This document shows, one piece after another, positions 8,701 through 19,738 of a stretch of DNA of 64,000 nucleotides (the stretch's first letter is position 1; every line of letters begins with the position of its first letter). The position numbers were made by a program, and so were the translations under genes. Where the stretch lies: the NCBI GenBank assembly GCA_963978895.1, contig OZ022241.1, forward strand, positions 10,363,356 through 10,427,355. Direction: 5' to 3'. The stretch comes from Erpobdella octoculata. Lineage: Eukaryota; Annelida; Clitellata; Hirudinida; Erpobdellidae. The notes under the pieces were generated by a model that was not told the DNA's origin, ran no database searches, and saw only the letters and a program-made list of their open reading frames with translations.

Positions 8701-11371
8701 CTGGAGGAAGAAAGACAACGAGCGAAAGAAAACATGGCAGCACAGAAGAAGACAGGAGAAGGAATGATTCTTGGCCACGGAAACAAAGTGGCAGCAGCCG
8801 GTACAACTGTTGAGAGTTTGGTCGCAGGGTTGGCTGAGGCAGTGGTGGACACGGTTCTGGACCAGCGGGCTGCTGGTGATGTGGGTTGCTGTGGCGAAAC
8901 CCAATTTGAACTGGAGTCCACCAGCTGTGTCTCAGAGCATGTGACGGATGACGGCCGTACAGACTGCACAAGTCAGGTGGGTCATGATGATGAGCCTGTC
9001 AAAGACGGTCATGATAAGGAACCTTGCAAAGATGCTCAAGATGAACCATGCAAAGATGGTGACAGTGATACAGTCGGTTTGGACGTCAAAAACCAAACTA
9101 AAGAAGATGAGAAGAATGTTGAAAACGAAATGCAAAAGGATGAGGATGAAAGTGACGATGATGATTATAATAATGGCAATAACAACTATGGCTTTCACCC
9201 ATACAGCGACGGTTCTGAAACGGAAGCCTCCATAACAGACGACGTCACCGAATATTCAGGGTCAGATTTTAGTGAAGAATCTGACTCGGATGAAGCAACC
9301 GAGGATTTAGAAACGGACGAAACTCCAATGGAAAAATACGTCAAAGTTAACTTGACAAGAAAAGAAGACACTGATTTGAGAGACGATGACGATGATTTGA
9401 AGAAAGATCCGCTGGACGATACGAAAGTTGACACCGACGAAAGAGCCGAGTTGGAATGTGAAATGAAAACGTTCGATTGTTGCTTGGAAGAAAACAAACA
9501 TGACGGCGATGAACTTCTCCAAAACAACAATAGCAATGCAGCAAGCAAAAACTCTAGAAAAAATGAGACAAGAACAGAGAACGGTACCGAGGGTTTTAAA
9601 TCAGATGAATCCACAGAAGATTCTAGATCAGATAGACTAAGAGTCATTGTAAAATCAAATAACAGTTTGATGAAGGGATTTATTGGATTTATGGAACGTG
9701 TTTTCGAAAAACCTTTTGAAGAGTTTCTTGAGAAAGATCTAAAGGATGTGAAGGAAGAAGAAAAAGCAGACAATTCCGATAAACCGTGCAAAGATGTTCA
9801 GGACGAGGCATGCAAAAAAGGCTGTGATGAACCGTGCAAAAATGGCGACGATGAGCCAAAGAAAGACTCTGTTGATGAGCCAAAGAAGGACTGGAAGAAA
9901 CTGTGTCAAACGGTCAAGAGACTTGACCATGTTGTTTGCGAATTGCGGTCAAAGCCACGAGTAAAGATCAAGGTATTTTGGTGTTCGTGGCCGAGTCGCA
10001 TTTCTTAAAAGCGATATGCTGTTCGGGACGAACAGAATTAAGAAGGGGGTAATAATGTAAAATCGCTGTTTTTACAATAGGTTTTCCCATTGATATACGT
10101 TAAAGGACTTCAAATAACTATTATGGACATTATTAATAAACCAGAAGGTATAACTAGCCGTAACAAAGCTTCATTTATTATTTTCCAATAAAACATCAAA
10201 ACCATTCTATTGAGCCCGGTATACGATTTGGTGATATCGTAACAATATATATATATAAGATATATAGGTATATCTTGACTGCACACTGGGAAATCTTTAA
10301 GAAAACAACTGAAGTTGAAAGTATTGAGGAAGCTTCTGAAAATATATTTTTACTAATGGTCATGCTGATAATTATTGTGCTATATATAATTTGTTTATGC
10401 TTCGTATTTCTTTCTGGGCCTAAGATAATTTGACTAGTAATTATATTTTCGAACTATTCAGTTGTAGAAGTAATGTATGAAGCTTGCTAAGTTGTGAGTT
10501 AGAAAATTCGAATTCAGAAGTAATTTTCAACTACAATTTGTTCCAGTGTCACTTTGTCACTAGCCATTTGTGTCATTAACGACATCGTTAAAAGCACCAA
10601 CCATTTATATTTGTCCCAGGTTACCCAGAAGAATGGCTCTCTGAAAATATTGCAAGTTTGTTATTTTTATGTGGAGAGAAGCTGACGTTAAAAGTTATGG
10701 TCAGCAAAGCATTAAATGGAAGAATTCCAGAATTAGCATATACAATATCATCTCTCTGTTTGGTAGTTACATCTATTTAAATTATTCAAAGAATCTGTGA
10801 ATAGCAGGTGGGCTGTCAACACAATATTTGTTTTGCAGGTTTGTTTGAAACAGCTGCACTCAATGACGTGGGTCCTTAATATAATTACTGGAATATGTTC
10901 GTTTATGGAGACCTCGTGGAGTAGGAAGAACTTTCTCCATGCTGTTGTTGATATGTTCAGAGAAGTTATAATCGACGTCCATGAATTTAATGAAACTAGT
11001 AAAGATGGTTTTGTTTTCATCTCAAATTCCAAATCATTTTTTATATTGAATACGATATTTTACTCCAATTGAAAACCTTCATTTTTGTCATTCATTTTTA
11101 CTTGTAGCCAAATTTTCAAAAAAAAAAGAAGTATCTTAATAAATCTTTATTAGCATTAATAATTGTAAAACTCACGTGGCATCTTTAAAATTTTGAAAAA
11201 TCTATTTGTTTTTATTTACAGTTGAATTTAATATTTTCATTTAAAATTATATAACAATTGTTTACAGTGGATGATGACAGCAGCAGGGACCTGCATGTTC
11301 TTCTTAATGCCCAGACAGCATTCATGAAGGAACTGATGGAAATGGCATACAAAAACATGTTGACCAATTGA
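5742..11371 (+). CDS. FBXO47: F-box only protein 47
   Basis: Exons by hand: 5742-5907, 6523-6690, 6774-6850, 6930-7116, 7519-7683, 7962-8120, 10620-10762, 10839-10998 and 11268-11371. They give 442 residues, close to the usual ~450. The F-box spans about residues 38-78 (LPLELKFVIFSYM, then LTITSKLF across the first splice). Later blocks match FBXO47: GLLLKRS, CIALTCYG with TAGWD, VRLFFRRV, QARILYLLFGP, SVLDELF, EEWLSENIASLL, SKALNGR and the tail LHVLLNAQ. F-box proteins are substrate receptors of SCF ubiquitin ligases, and FBXO47 is known for roles in germ cells and meiotic chromosome stability. The ATG at 5742 is the first in frame. The exon 3/4 junction is the weakest point, because other donors near 6850-6880 are possible. 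Intron 6 contains a complete LTR element in sense orientation. The gene is convergent with the tektin downstream. Confidence 0.88.
8274..8462 (+). repeat. 5' LTR
   Basis: A 189-bp LTR, TG...CA bounded, near-identical to 10056-10244. Visible differences are GATATT versus GACATT and AGACGAG versus AAACCAG near the middle. It contains AATAAAACATC, a plausible polyadenylation signal, towards its 3' end. Few differences between LTRs imply a recent insertion. Confidence 0.88.
8464..8480 (+). promoter_or_regulatory. Primer-binding site
   Basis: TGGTGTCAGAATTGGGA begins one base after the 5' LTR. It starts with TGG, the complement of the tRNA CCA end, and the rest fits a tRNA-Leu acceptor/T-arm. The decayed copy has the variant TGGTGTCAGAAGTGGGA, which fits tRNA-Leu better. 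The tRNA identity is inferred from memory. Confidence 0.65.
8488..10008 (+). CDS. SAP-domain acidic Gag-like protein of LTR element
   Basis: An intact 506-residue ORF lies between the two LTRs. Residues ~4-40 (SLDELWASEMKDELEKRGLS, then KKDELMERLLAAL) fit a SAP helix-extended loop-helix DNA-binding motif. Residues ~60-85 are a charged helix rich in K, E and R. The middle is extremely acidic, with long D/E runs, and the C-terminal part is lysine-rich. Imperfect repeats of DEPCKDG type occur twice, near residues 165-190 and 430-470. I see no CCHC zinc knuckle and no enzyme motif. The position straight after the primer-binding site is that of gag, and SAP-like N-termini occur in some gypsy-type Gags. 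A packaging or nucleic-acid-binding role is inference. The ORF has stayed open over 1.5 kb whereas the antisense copy has not, suggesting recent origin or selection. Confidence 0.75.
   Translation: MVLKSLDELWASEMKDELEKRGLSDTGKKDELMERLLAALVNEGYGPDDDEYLFDIDEEAVVKRRKLKNKLLEEERQRAKENMAAQKKTGEGMILGHGNKVAAAGTTVESLVAGLAEAVVDTVLDQRAAGDVGCCGETQFELESTSCVSEHVTDDGRTDCTSQVGHDDEPVKDGHDKEPCKDAQDEPCKDGDSDTVGLDVKNQTKEDEKNVENEMQKDEDESDDDDYNNGNNNYGFHPYSDGSETEASITDDVTEYSGSDFSEESDSDEATEDLETDETPMEKYVKVNLTRKEDTDLRDDDDDLKKDPLDDTKVDTDERAELECEMKTFDCCLEENKHDGDELLQNNNSNAASKNSRKNETRTENGTEGFKSDESTEDSRSDRLRVIVKSNNSLMKGFIGFMERVFEKPFEEFLEKDLKDVKEEEKADNSDKPCKDVQDEACKKGCDEPCKNGDDEPKKDSVDEPKKDWKKLCQTVKRLDHVVCELRSKPRVKIKVFWCSWPSRIS
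10056..10244 (+). repeat. 3' LTR
   Basis: A 189-bp repeat matching the 5' LTR. It is preceded by GTTCGGGACGAACAGAATTA and the purine tract AAGAAGGGGG. The same tail (GTTCGGAACGAACAGGATTA, AGTAGGGGG) precedes another LTR at 52479, showing that the two families are related. Confidence 0.88.
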
Positions 11372-11640
11372 AGTGTGTGGATCGTCTTTTGTAGAAATTT
11401 ATTTAAAGCGTGCTTTTGCTTACGTATCATATGTCCTTGCTCAATTTCCATCCTCTTTGTTTGTTTCGGTTATAAAACAATTGCATTTTATTTATATTTA
11501 ACTATTGTGGTTAGGATTATAATTCTGCTTCAAAAATCAAATATTTATTTACTTTATTAAGCAGCGCTTTAATTATTCAAATTGTTTAATTTTAATGCTT
11601 TCCAGCTGCAATTTCTGTTGAAAATAATATTAAAAGAAAA

Positions 11641-11646
11641 TTTATT
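11641..11646 (-). terminator. Polyadenylation signal of the tektin gene
   Basis: AATAAA on the minus strand, 22 nt past the tektin stop codon. It lies in the 296-bp gap between the convergent FBXO47 and tektin coding ends. A weaker ATTAAA for FBXO47 lies at 11629-11634 on the plus strand, so the two transcripts probably come within a few bases of each other or overlap. Confidence 0.55.
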
Positions 11647-11667
11647 GATTGAAAGACTTGTTGAATC

Positions 11668-14661
11668 TTATGGCATATGAGGGGTCATCTCTAGAGCACT
11701 TGAGTTGATGCCTTGTATCATGCTCTTTCTTAAATGCATGCAAATCTTGGAATCAATTTCTAAGCTGTTTTCCTTAACATTGATTTCATGCTCCAATGTT
11801 GTTTGAAGTTTCTGAAGCTTCTCAATTGATTGGAGCACCAGTTGTAGCTTAGACTTCAGTGTCTGAATTGCTTCTTTAATTCCAAGTACTTCACTTTGAA
11901 GCCTGTCATCAAAATTATAGCAAATTAACATTTCTTACTTATAATGAGAAGAATAACAGATTTCAAATCACCAACCCATTTGTCACCAAGTCATGGCACA
12001 ATTCCATGTCTACTCTTTTATTTCTTTCACTCATTCGGGTTTGTGCAACTTTTAGTGGTGATTCCTTTTCCATTATGGCTTTCTTTAAAACTTCTGCAAT
12101 TCTTTCCTGGTCTTGGATTTGAATTTTGACCTAATAAAACATTACAACCTTGTTTATTTTGACCATTTGTTATTTGGTTATTTGAAAACCATCTCAACAA
12201 CCTGTTGCAGGTGCATCTGAAAATTATTTTTTGCAATCAGCAAATTTTGAACTTTCAACTTCAGTGCAGCATTAACAGAATTGTACTGCTTAGATATTTC
12301 ATCAATACTTGTTTTCATGCATTCATCGATCTGGTTGCAAAGTTTCTGAGACTTTTCCCTTTCTTTCTGACTTTTATGAACGTTTTCGTATGTATGTTTG
12401 GCCCAGCTGAGAGGATGGGAGACACTGGAGAAAAAGGAGTTGTTAACAAGTATAAATATACAATAAAAGTATAAGTTATCAATGATAATAATAAACCATT
12501 CAGTGGCGTATTGAAGAGGAGGCAGGGAGGGCATCTGCCCCGGGCGCCAGGCTTTGGGGGGCCAAAAAGAAAAGACAACAATTTCACCAAAGTTTAGTCA
12601 TTTTTGAACATGTAAAACATATAAAATTAAAAAATTGTATTTTTGAACTTTTTCACACTAGTGACTTCCAAAATTTTCTTGGGAAAGGGCTCACCAAGTC
12701 GGTTACCTCGGTTTTGGTGGTCCAGTTGGGATGACCTGGGAAGATGGGGCGAATTTTTTATACATTGCCCCCGGGCGACAGATACCCTCGCTACGCCATT
12801 TAAAGCATGTTGACAAATATAATCAAGTCTATCTAGTGTTCTTACGCCACAGAGTTCAAACTTTCAACACCAGGAGAATAACGAATATTTTCAGATGAAT
12901 TGTGGAGCAAAAGCATTTCGTCATCAAGTTCCTGAGCGTGTTTCTTATTTTTCAAGTCCCTATCGCAAGATTCTTGAGCTCCTCTGTTTGTCCTATGTCA
13001 TTGAATTATGAAATTACTTAATTTATTACTACTCTTGATATTTGATATTATCGAGTTAAAACGACGTTACTTGTTCTGAGCCTCAGCCTTGATAATGAAG
13101 CACTTCAGACTTCTTTGACACTTCTTAATAACGTCTACTTCCTTATTTTCACGAGATAAAATAAGCAGGACATTAAAAACAACTTTTTTTCAAACAGATT
13201 CAAGCTGTTCTATTATCACTGGGTTACATACCTTCAACAAGGCTAGTTCCACATTATCCTTAGTAGCATCGACTCCAGTTCTTTTTTGTCTGGCTCGTAT
13301 GCAGTTTAACGATATTGTTAAAGGACAGGATGTTGCTTGAAGAAGTTTTTCTAAGTTGATTAGATGATTCTAGTTTCAAAAAATAAGCAAAAAAATCAAT
13401 AATTAATGATCTGGCGTCGTAAATATCCTGCAAGCGACGTCGGAGACATCTTTCTCGCTAGTTTCAAACGTGGGAATCAGCAGTAAATGGCAATCAAAAA
13501 GCTCAGTGACGGATCTAGGGGGGATGCATTCCTACCAAATTATGAACCAAAAAATTGTTTTTTTCTCGAAAATGACGAGTCCTCGACCAACCCCCCCCCC
13601 CGCGCGGTCATCAGGTTTTTTTTGGGATGAGTACCTATACGACTACCCCACCCGCTCATGAGGTTTTTTGGGAGGAAAAAGTATGAAAGTCTGCATCCCA
13701 CATATCTATGTAGGATACGTCACTGAAAAAGCCATATTAGCCCATATAGGGTAACGGCTCTTATAAAAACTGATATTATCAGACTAACTGCAGATGAATG
13801 CATACCTATGCACTGAAACGGCTAATTATGGCATATCTGAAATATAATTAATGTTATACGTAAGTGTGAATTCCTGAACTTACATCAACGTCAAACCTCT
13901 GGTTTTTCATAAGTGTTATTTCTTTTGACAGTTCCTCTTTCCAGTGAGCAATGTTTGAAATCCTAACGGCTGCAAATAATTATAATTTTCCATTAATGTT
14001 GTCAATTGCTAAACAGTCAGACAGTACAATTATGTTTCCGAAGATTTCACGTTAAATTAGCAGCCTACTCATTTTGAAATGATGAATGCTTATTTACTTA
14101 TTTGCCTCTAATCAAAGAATTATCGTAATGTAATGTAGACCAACAATCATTTGCTAGGAGCAAACGTATTTCATAAGCACAGGAGCTTTGATTTGCGGCT
14201 ACTGATAGTCTTTTGGACTGTTTTAAAGAAGTGTTTTTTCAATAGAGATAAATATTTTTTTTTAATTACCAAGTTTCTGAGTATTGTTAATTTGCCTCTG
14301 TCTGGTCTGAAAGTCGATGACCTTCACGATTTGGCTGACGTCATCTTTTAACTTCCTGGCGTTTAATCGTTCGCGTGTTGATCGGTCGTAAAATTTTTCA
14401 TTTGAAAGAGTCCATTCCATTTCAGAAATTTGCGAGAATATATCATTCCTGTAAATTAATTATCGCTATTACTGACATATTATCATTTTAGTGAAGTACA
14501 GTTGAAAGTTTAACTTACTTTAAGGAGCATGGCTTAGGTTCATAAGAAGATCTCAGAAGCGTTTTGAGAGCGGATTCGGGCTGCATACATGTTGCCATTT
14601 TAGCTATTTCGAGCGACATGCTCAGAGCTGACCTAGGACGCACTTGCGTCTTGAAATCCAT
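11668..14661 (-). CDS. Tektin (TEKT3/4/5-like)
   Basis: Exons on the minus strand: 14661-14519, 14448-14270, 13969-13884, 13369-13232, 13141-13071, 12992-12846, 12424-12202, 12130-11976 and 11902-11668. All phases close to give 458 residues. An in-frame stop lies just upstream of the ATG. Tektins are coiled-coil filament proteins in the doublet microtubules of cilia and flagella. Family blocks seen are HWKEEL, the CIRARQKRTGVD block (usually C..REKR.GID), NIRYSPGV, LSWAKHT, SPLKVAQTR and VKENSLEIDSKICM. The nonapeptide signature, normally RPNVELCRD, is RVDMELCHD here (residues 368-376), so it is divergent. The WAK and VAQTR blocks look closest to TEKT3/4/5; a tree is needed for the subtype. 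Intron 6 contains a hAT-type MITE. Confidence 0.88.
12501..12801. mobile_element. hAT-type MITE in tektin intron 6
   Basis: The left end CAGTGGCGTATTGAAGAGG and the right end (read inverted) AAATGGCGTAGCGAGGG form a short imperfect terminal inverted repeat. Flanking octamers AAACCATT (12493-12500) and AAAGCATG (12802-12809) agree at 6 of 8 positions, a worn target duplication. The GCAGGGAGGGCATCTGCCCC stretch near the left end is typical of CAGTGGCGTA-type hAT MITEs and resembles the outer element at 2825-5343. Confidence 0.6.
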
Positions 14662-15405
14662 TCTACAGTACCTACCAACTTACAAACAGTAACTTAAAAC
14701 CCGCCACTACTTCGATTGTCTATCACCACCTTATGCTCTGCTCGACAGTATAAACGTTCGAATGGCTCAATCGCATTGTGGCTACGATAAGATATTATCC
14801 GTTCTCCATAGCAACTAAATGATTGCTGTCAACTATTAGGCGTTGCACTCATAATATGAATTCTAAATAACTCAAATATTGGCATGTTCGCGCGTGAACT
14901 ACCTAGTCTCGGTTTAGTCAGACCCAACGATGACGGCATCTTTATGGAAGATAACAAGAACACCAATGTTTTCATAAGAATTCTTTCAAAGCATGAAATG
15001 CTTAATAGGCCAATATAAACAATGTCTCAGGCACAGTCACTTTATCGAAACAATCTGACAATGAGCAACAAAAACGTAACTAAAACAAGTTGACTAAAAA
15101 GAAATTATGTCAGATAACATAATAATGGTCAAGAAACGCAAAAAAGACTAAAGGAAATTCCTTAATTATTAAAAAATATGATTTAAAATTTTGCATTGCT
15201 ATGCAAATAAACAAGAAGACAATTCGTCATGCATTTATATATATCACATATTGTGGTCATTAACCGACGAAAAAACAGGACCTAATAAATGAAACAACGT
15301 AAATAAGGAAAACTAATACCTATATACTTTCTGTTCATTTACAAATTCAAAGAAATAAATCACATTCTCAAATAAATTCGATTCTCAAGAACAACAACAA
15401 AATGA
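14662..15405. other. Intergenic: tektin promoter side, Myb 3' side
   Basis: A gap of 744 bp separates the tektin start codon from the Myb stop codon. Both genes are on the minus strand. It should hold the Myb 3' UTR and the tektin promoter. I see no repeat and no recognisable core promoter or RFX-type motif that I can support. It is AT-rich unique-looking sequence. Confidence 0.35.
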
Positions 15406-17726
15406 CTAGTACAAATTAAGTACCCTACGAACACACTGCTTCTTGACGAGCCTGACAAACTCTCTGGCCTGATAAACCAGCTGTTGCTCAGTCCACGTCA
15501 TGCCGCAGGCAATTCGAAAGAAGTTCTGATTCTCCTGCAATAAATTGACGTTCGTGAATCGTTTTTATAAAGTTTTCGTTTGCTAACAACAACAACATCG
15601 TTGATTTAACAAACCAAAGAGTCCACTTGATAAATGGATTGTCCAAGGAAAAATGATCCACTGCTGAACTGAAGAGTTCCCACTCCATCGTCATCAGCAC
15701 CACAACCGATTTTATCATGATCTTCGCAGTTTAGAAGTTTTTTCTCATGGAGATTGTCATCAATAAAGTTGTGTGGAGAGAACGACATTGACTTGTCAAT
15801 CATTAGACCCTTCGTCTTACAAATGCAAAAAATTTTCGCACATTTTAAGTATTCGCAAATTACATATAATTTATAATCCAAAAGAGTAGCACCTTGTTAT
15901 CTCGCCACTCGCCACCGCACTTCTTAGCACGTGTAATGGCTGACTGTTTTTCCTTATTTTGGTTTCATACCCATATTTGTCACCAACATTTTTTGCAGAA
16001 ATTGTTAGGCGAGATAGAGAGGTACAACTGTGTTTATAAGCTTCAATTATGTATTTTTAATTATATATATATTTACCGGTGTCTCTGCTTCAGCAAAGTT
16101 GATGAAGTTGTTAAATGCGAAATCTCTGTCAGTGGACCATTTAGCAGTCTGATTTCCAGCATTAACGGCGATCATGGAAGTCTACAGTAATTCAATTTTT
16201 ATCGAATAATAAAAGAAACACGTGAAGTTAAAAAATAAACAAAACCTCTTCAGCGTTGACGGATTTGGTCTCAAGTTCGTTCTCGCTTTGGTGAATATCA
16301 TCGAGATCTTTTTCCAGAATTTCGTTCAAATCTTCAATTGCATCTTTTCCTTCCTAGTTTTTATATAATAAAACTTTTGTTTTGATCAAATCTCGATTAT
16401 TTCTACTTGATAGCGATTTAAAAAAAACATAAAAAATCGTGGTCTTTATCACCCTCATCAGTATCCCGTAAACGTGTTGTTTTACAGAATAATGATGTAA
16501 TAATCTATTTGTTGTTCTTACATAATAATGATGTAATAATCTATTTGTTGATTTTACAGAATAATGATGTAATAATCTATTTGTTGTTCTTACATAATAA
16601 TGATGTAATAATCTATTTGTTGATTTTACAGAATAATGATGTAATAATCTATTTGTTGTTCTTACATAATAATGATGTAATAATTACTAATAATCAATCT
16701 GATGTTCTTACAAAATAATGATGTAATAATCTATTTGTTGATTTTACAGAATAATGATGTAATAATCTATTTGTTGATTTTACAAAATAATGATGTAATA
16801 ATCTATCTGTTGTTCTTACAGAATAATGATGTAATAATCAATCTTATGTTCTTACAGAATAACCCCTGTCCGTTTAGTTCTGATCAGGTTGTGCTATGAC
16901 AGCGAGTTTTCTCTTGCCTAATCCCGCGTATTAAAAACTCACAACATTTAAAAAGAGAAATTTGTTGCGTGGTAGTTATGGTTTCAATACTTAAGTGTTA
17001 CTTTTAATTCCACTTATAGACTTAAATCACGTTTAATGATTGTTCACTTATACAGGATTGTATTTTGCATAGTACATACAGTCAGTCTGGTACACGGCTC
17101 ATATGTAAAACACGACAACAAAATATGGCTAGATATGTATAAGCAAATATATTTTATAGAAAACCTCAAACCTGAGCATTTTGACTTGCATAAAGTTATA
17201 AAAAGTTATAAAAAGATTGACAAACCAGATCAGATTGAACTGTTCCATCTCTCATTTTAAGGTCTGCTAATGCATTCTTGAAAGGAGAAGGAGTTTTCAT
17301 TATAGCAGATATCCTTAGAGAACTTCTAATAAGTTAAAACAAAATATTTACTTAAAAACAAAAACGTTCTGGTAAATAAAATACTAACTTTGGCGTGCAT
17401 GGACAATCATCGATTTTAACAGTTGTATTTTTCACGGGGAAAGTTGCTGCTTTAATCTTGGGACTGTTGAGAAACTGTAAAGAAGCCCAACGTTCAAAAA
17501 AACGAAAAAAAATCAATGGCAAGTAAATGAAGTCAACCTGAGAGGGAGAAAAATTTGAGCACTTTGTAGGGGGAGGAGGGGTGGACGGTTGGGTAACTTC
17601 ACTGTTGTTAGCGGTTCTTTTTAATTTCGAATATTTTCCACCACGTTGCAAAATATTTGGAAAATGTCTCCTCCTATTCTTTACATTCATCTCTGAAAAA
17701 ACAGGGAATTCATAATCTGTTAGCCC

Positions 17727-17776
<50 letters not shown>

Positions 17777-19738
17777 TCACACATTACTTACCTAATATTG
17801 GAAGAATGGTAGGTGATGTCTCATGTTTCTCTGAACCACCAAAAGTACCGCACTCTAATATCACACCCAGCTCCGTGTCTATTGTCTGAGGTGCAATTCT
17901 GAAATTTAAAAAAATGTCTTTTATATGGCATAATGAAACTAGGATGAGCCAACTAATAATCGAATATCTTGTAATAATCTTGACTAAAACTTAATTTAGA
18001 ATAGTAGAATTCATTCAATAATCTATGAGATTCAAACTAGAAACAAATAAAAATACATGTCAGGTGGAAACCACTGTTGATTTGCAGCAACTTTTTTTGT
18101 CTCGAAATTGTCAGGTTCGATAGTTTGAAATTCCAATGCCGTGTTGATATGAAATCCTTCGTTCTCCATGTCCGGGTAGAGGAAGCTGTTACTTTTACCT
18201 GTCGCGAAACGAACTCAAAACTGTTTCTTCTGTACAAGCTGATAGTAAAAGTACAAACGTCTCACCTTCGATAATTTGAGGAGTGGCGCTATTAACTGAC
18301 TGGTGTGCGGAAAAGAAGTTGATAGTAGCTTCGGCCTGTCAGTTGTACAACATTATGTACACTTACACTGTAGTTCATAATTAAACTAATAACTGAATAA
18401 TATTCGAGGTTATTAAATGTCATTCATTACTTCAAATAGCTTGCGTTTTTTGAAAGATAAAGATTCCGTTTTGGGAAAACTAGACGATGTTGGATATGGA
18501 TAAAATATTTTCTCAGTGTTTGAATTCTCTTCTGCTTCAAATTTCCGCCTGATAGTTGAATTCCAATGATTCTTTATAGCATTATCTGTTCTATAAGCAA
18601 TTAAATATCTAATTTAAAAAAGAACAAGCTTAATATTAAAAAAATCAACCAAACTTAAATTCACAGCCAAATGCACCACTTACTAAAATTTCATAAGACA
18701 AGCATGTAGGATATTCATTGTGCTTATATGAAACCATATGTAAAAATTATGCTAAGTATCATAAAATAGGTAATCTAAAGCAACCTTCCAGGCAAATATT
18801 TAGCAATTTTGGCCCATCTGTTTCCAAGATTTTGATGAAGTTCATAAATCATTTGGTCTTCTTCTTCTGTCCATGCAGTTTTTTTAATTTCAGGGTTCAA
18901 ATGATTATGCCATCTGTAGAGAATATATCAACTATTGGTCATATTAAACAAATTTAATAAATAATGTTTAAAGAGTAAAAAAATAAAAAATAAAATTTGA
19001 AATCAATATTTCATTTCACTAGCATAATTGACCTTTCTCTGCATTGTTTCCCCGTTCTTCCTTTAATATACTTTGAAATAACAGTCCATCTTTTGGGCCC
19101 ATGCTCAGAAACAAGGTCTAAAACTTTTTTGTCTTCCTTCATCAATGAATAAAAATAACTTGTAAACTATTTTTCCATAAATTAACATAGGTTTGAAACA
19201 TTACATGTAAAAAGTAACCAAATCTGCTTACTTCTTTAGTCCATGAACCTTTAATAAGATCTGGATTCAAAACTTTAGACCATCGTTGCTGACATTGAAC
19301 AACAGATCTGTCTGGGAAAAAACTAGCTAACAGAGGCCAGTCTGGCCGGCCACAAGAATTCACTATGGCCATCAACTTGGAGTCCTGAAACATTTCATAA
19401 AGTCAATTCTCTTATTGAAACAAAAATGTACTCAAAAATGTATACTTCTTCTTTTGTCCATTTATTTTTATTGATGTACTTTTTTCCTTTTGCTGCTGAT
19501 GAGTTGTAATCATGATCACAATATTTTTTTTCATTATTTTCTTTGCCATTAAATACATTCATGTGTTGATTTCTGCATTAACAATTACACGGTGCCTGGG
19601 ATATCTAGAGTCTCAAAACCATTAAAACTATTCAAATTTCTGACCAGTGTAAAATACTTACCTAGATTGCTGTGATACTTCAAATTTAACGGTTCCTTGA
19701 ACTTTAGGCAACATCAGTAGTACAGCAGCAAAACTCAT
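15406..19738 (-). CDS. MYB: Three-repeat Myb transcription factor (Myb/B-Myb family)
   Basis: Sixteen exons on the minus strand: 19738-19662, 19572-19446, 19384-19232, 19136-19033, 18913-18785, 18590-18431, 18335-18266, 18198-18057, 17898-17792, 17692-17538, 17474-17389, 17325-17226, 16353-16246, 16181-16077, 15815-15615 and 15534-15406. They give 650 residues with all phases closing. The three Myb repeats keep every tryptophan: W64/84/103, W116/136/155 and W168/187/206. R2-R3 include KGRTGKQCRERWHNHLNP and PGRTDNAIKNHWNST. C-terminal animal-Myb blocks are present: FSPSQFLNSP, KTPSPFKNAL and the final FFRIACGMTWTEQ (family consensus ACGKT..Q). Such proteins bind AACNG sites and, as B-Myb, drive G2/M genes with the MuvB complex. 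Animals outside vertebrates usually have one such gene. An in-frame TGA three codons before the ATG supports the start. Intron 12 holds a 36-bp minisatellite. Confidence 0.93.
16485..16862. repeat. 36-bp minisatellite in Myb intron 12
   Basis: About ten copies of a 36-bp unit containing AATAATGATGTAATAATC followed by a TTTGTTG block, with two alternating variants (GTTCTTACAT and GATTTTACAG ends). Because 36 is divisible by 3, it produces open 12-residue repeat frames on the plus strand. These are by-products, since the region is an intron of the minus-strand Myb gene. Confidence 0.85.
17728..17771. repeat. (AT)n microsatellite in Myb intron 9
   Basis: A run of about 20 AT dinucleotides between Myb exons 9 and 10. 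It has no coding meaning. Confidence 0.9.

Larger units (their letters stand above)
8274..10244 (+). mobile_element. Short pol-less LTR retrotransposon with SAP-domain ORF
   Basis: Two 189-bp direct repeats, 8274-8462 and 10056-10244, begin TGTAAAATCGC and end GATATCGTAACA and differ at only a few positions. Just inside the left one is TGGTGTCAGAATTGGGA, a primer-binding site resembling the 3' end of tRNA-Leu (from memory). Just before the right one is the purine tract AAGAAGGGGG. The whole element is 1,971 bp and holds one intact ORF (8488-10008). It has no protease, reverse transcriptase or integrase, so it must rely on enzymes from another element. The flanks are both (AT)n, so the target duplication cannot be assigned. 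It sits in FBXO47 intron 6, same strand. Confidence 0.88.

Noticed and set aside
16509..16899. Plus-strand ORFs with a 12-residue NNDVIIYLL repeat
   Set aside because: Translation of the 36-bp minisatellite within a minus-strand Myb intron.
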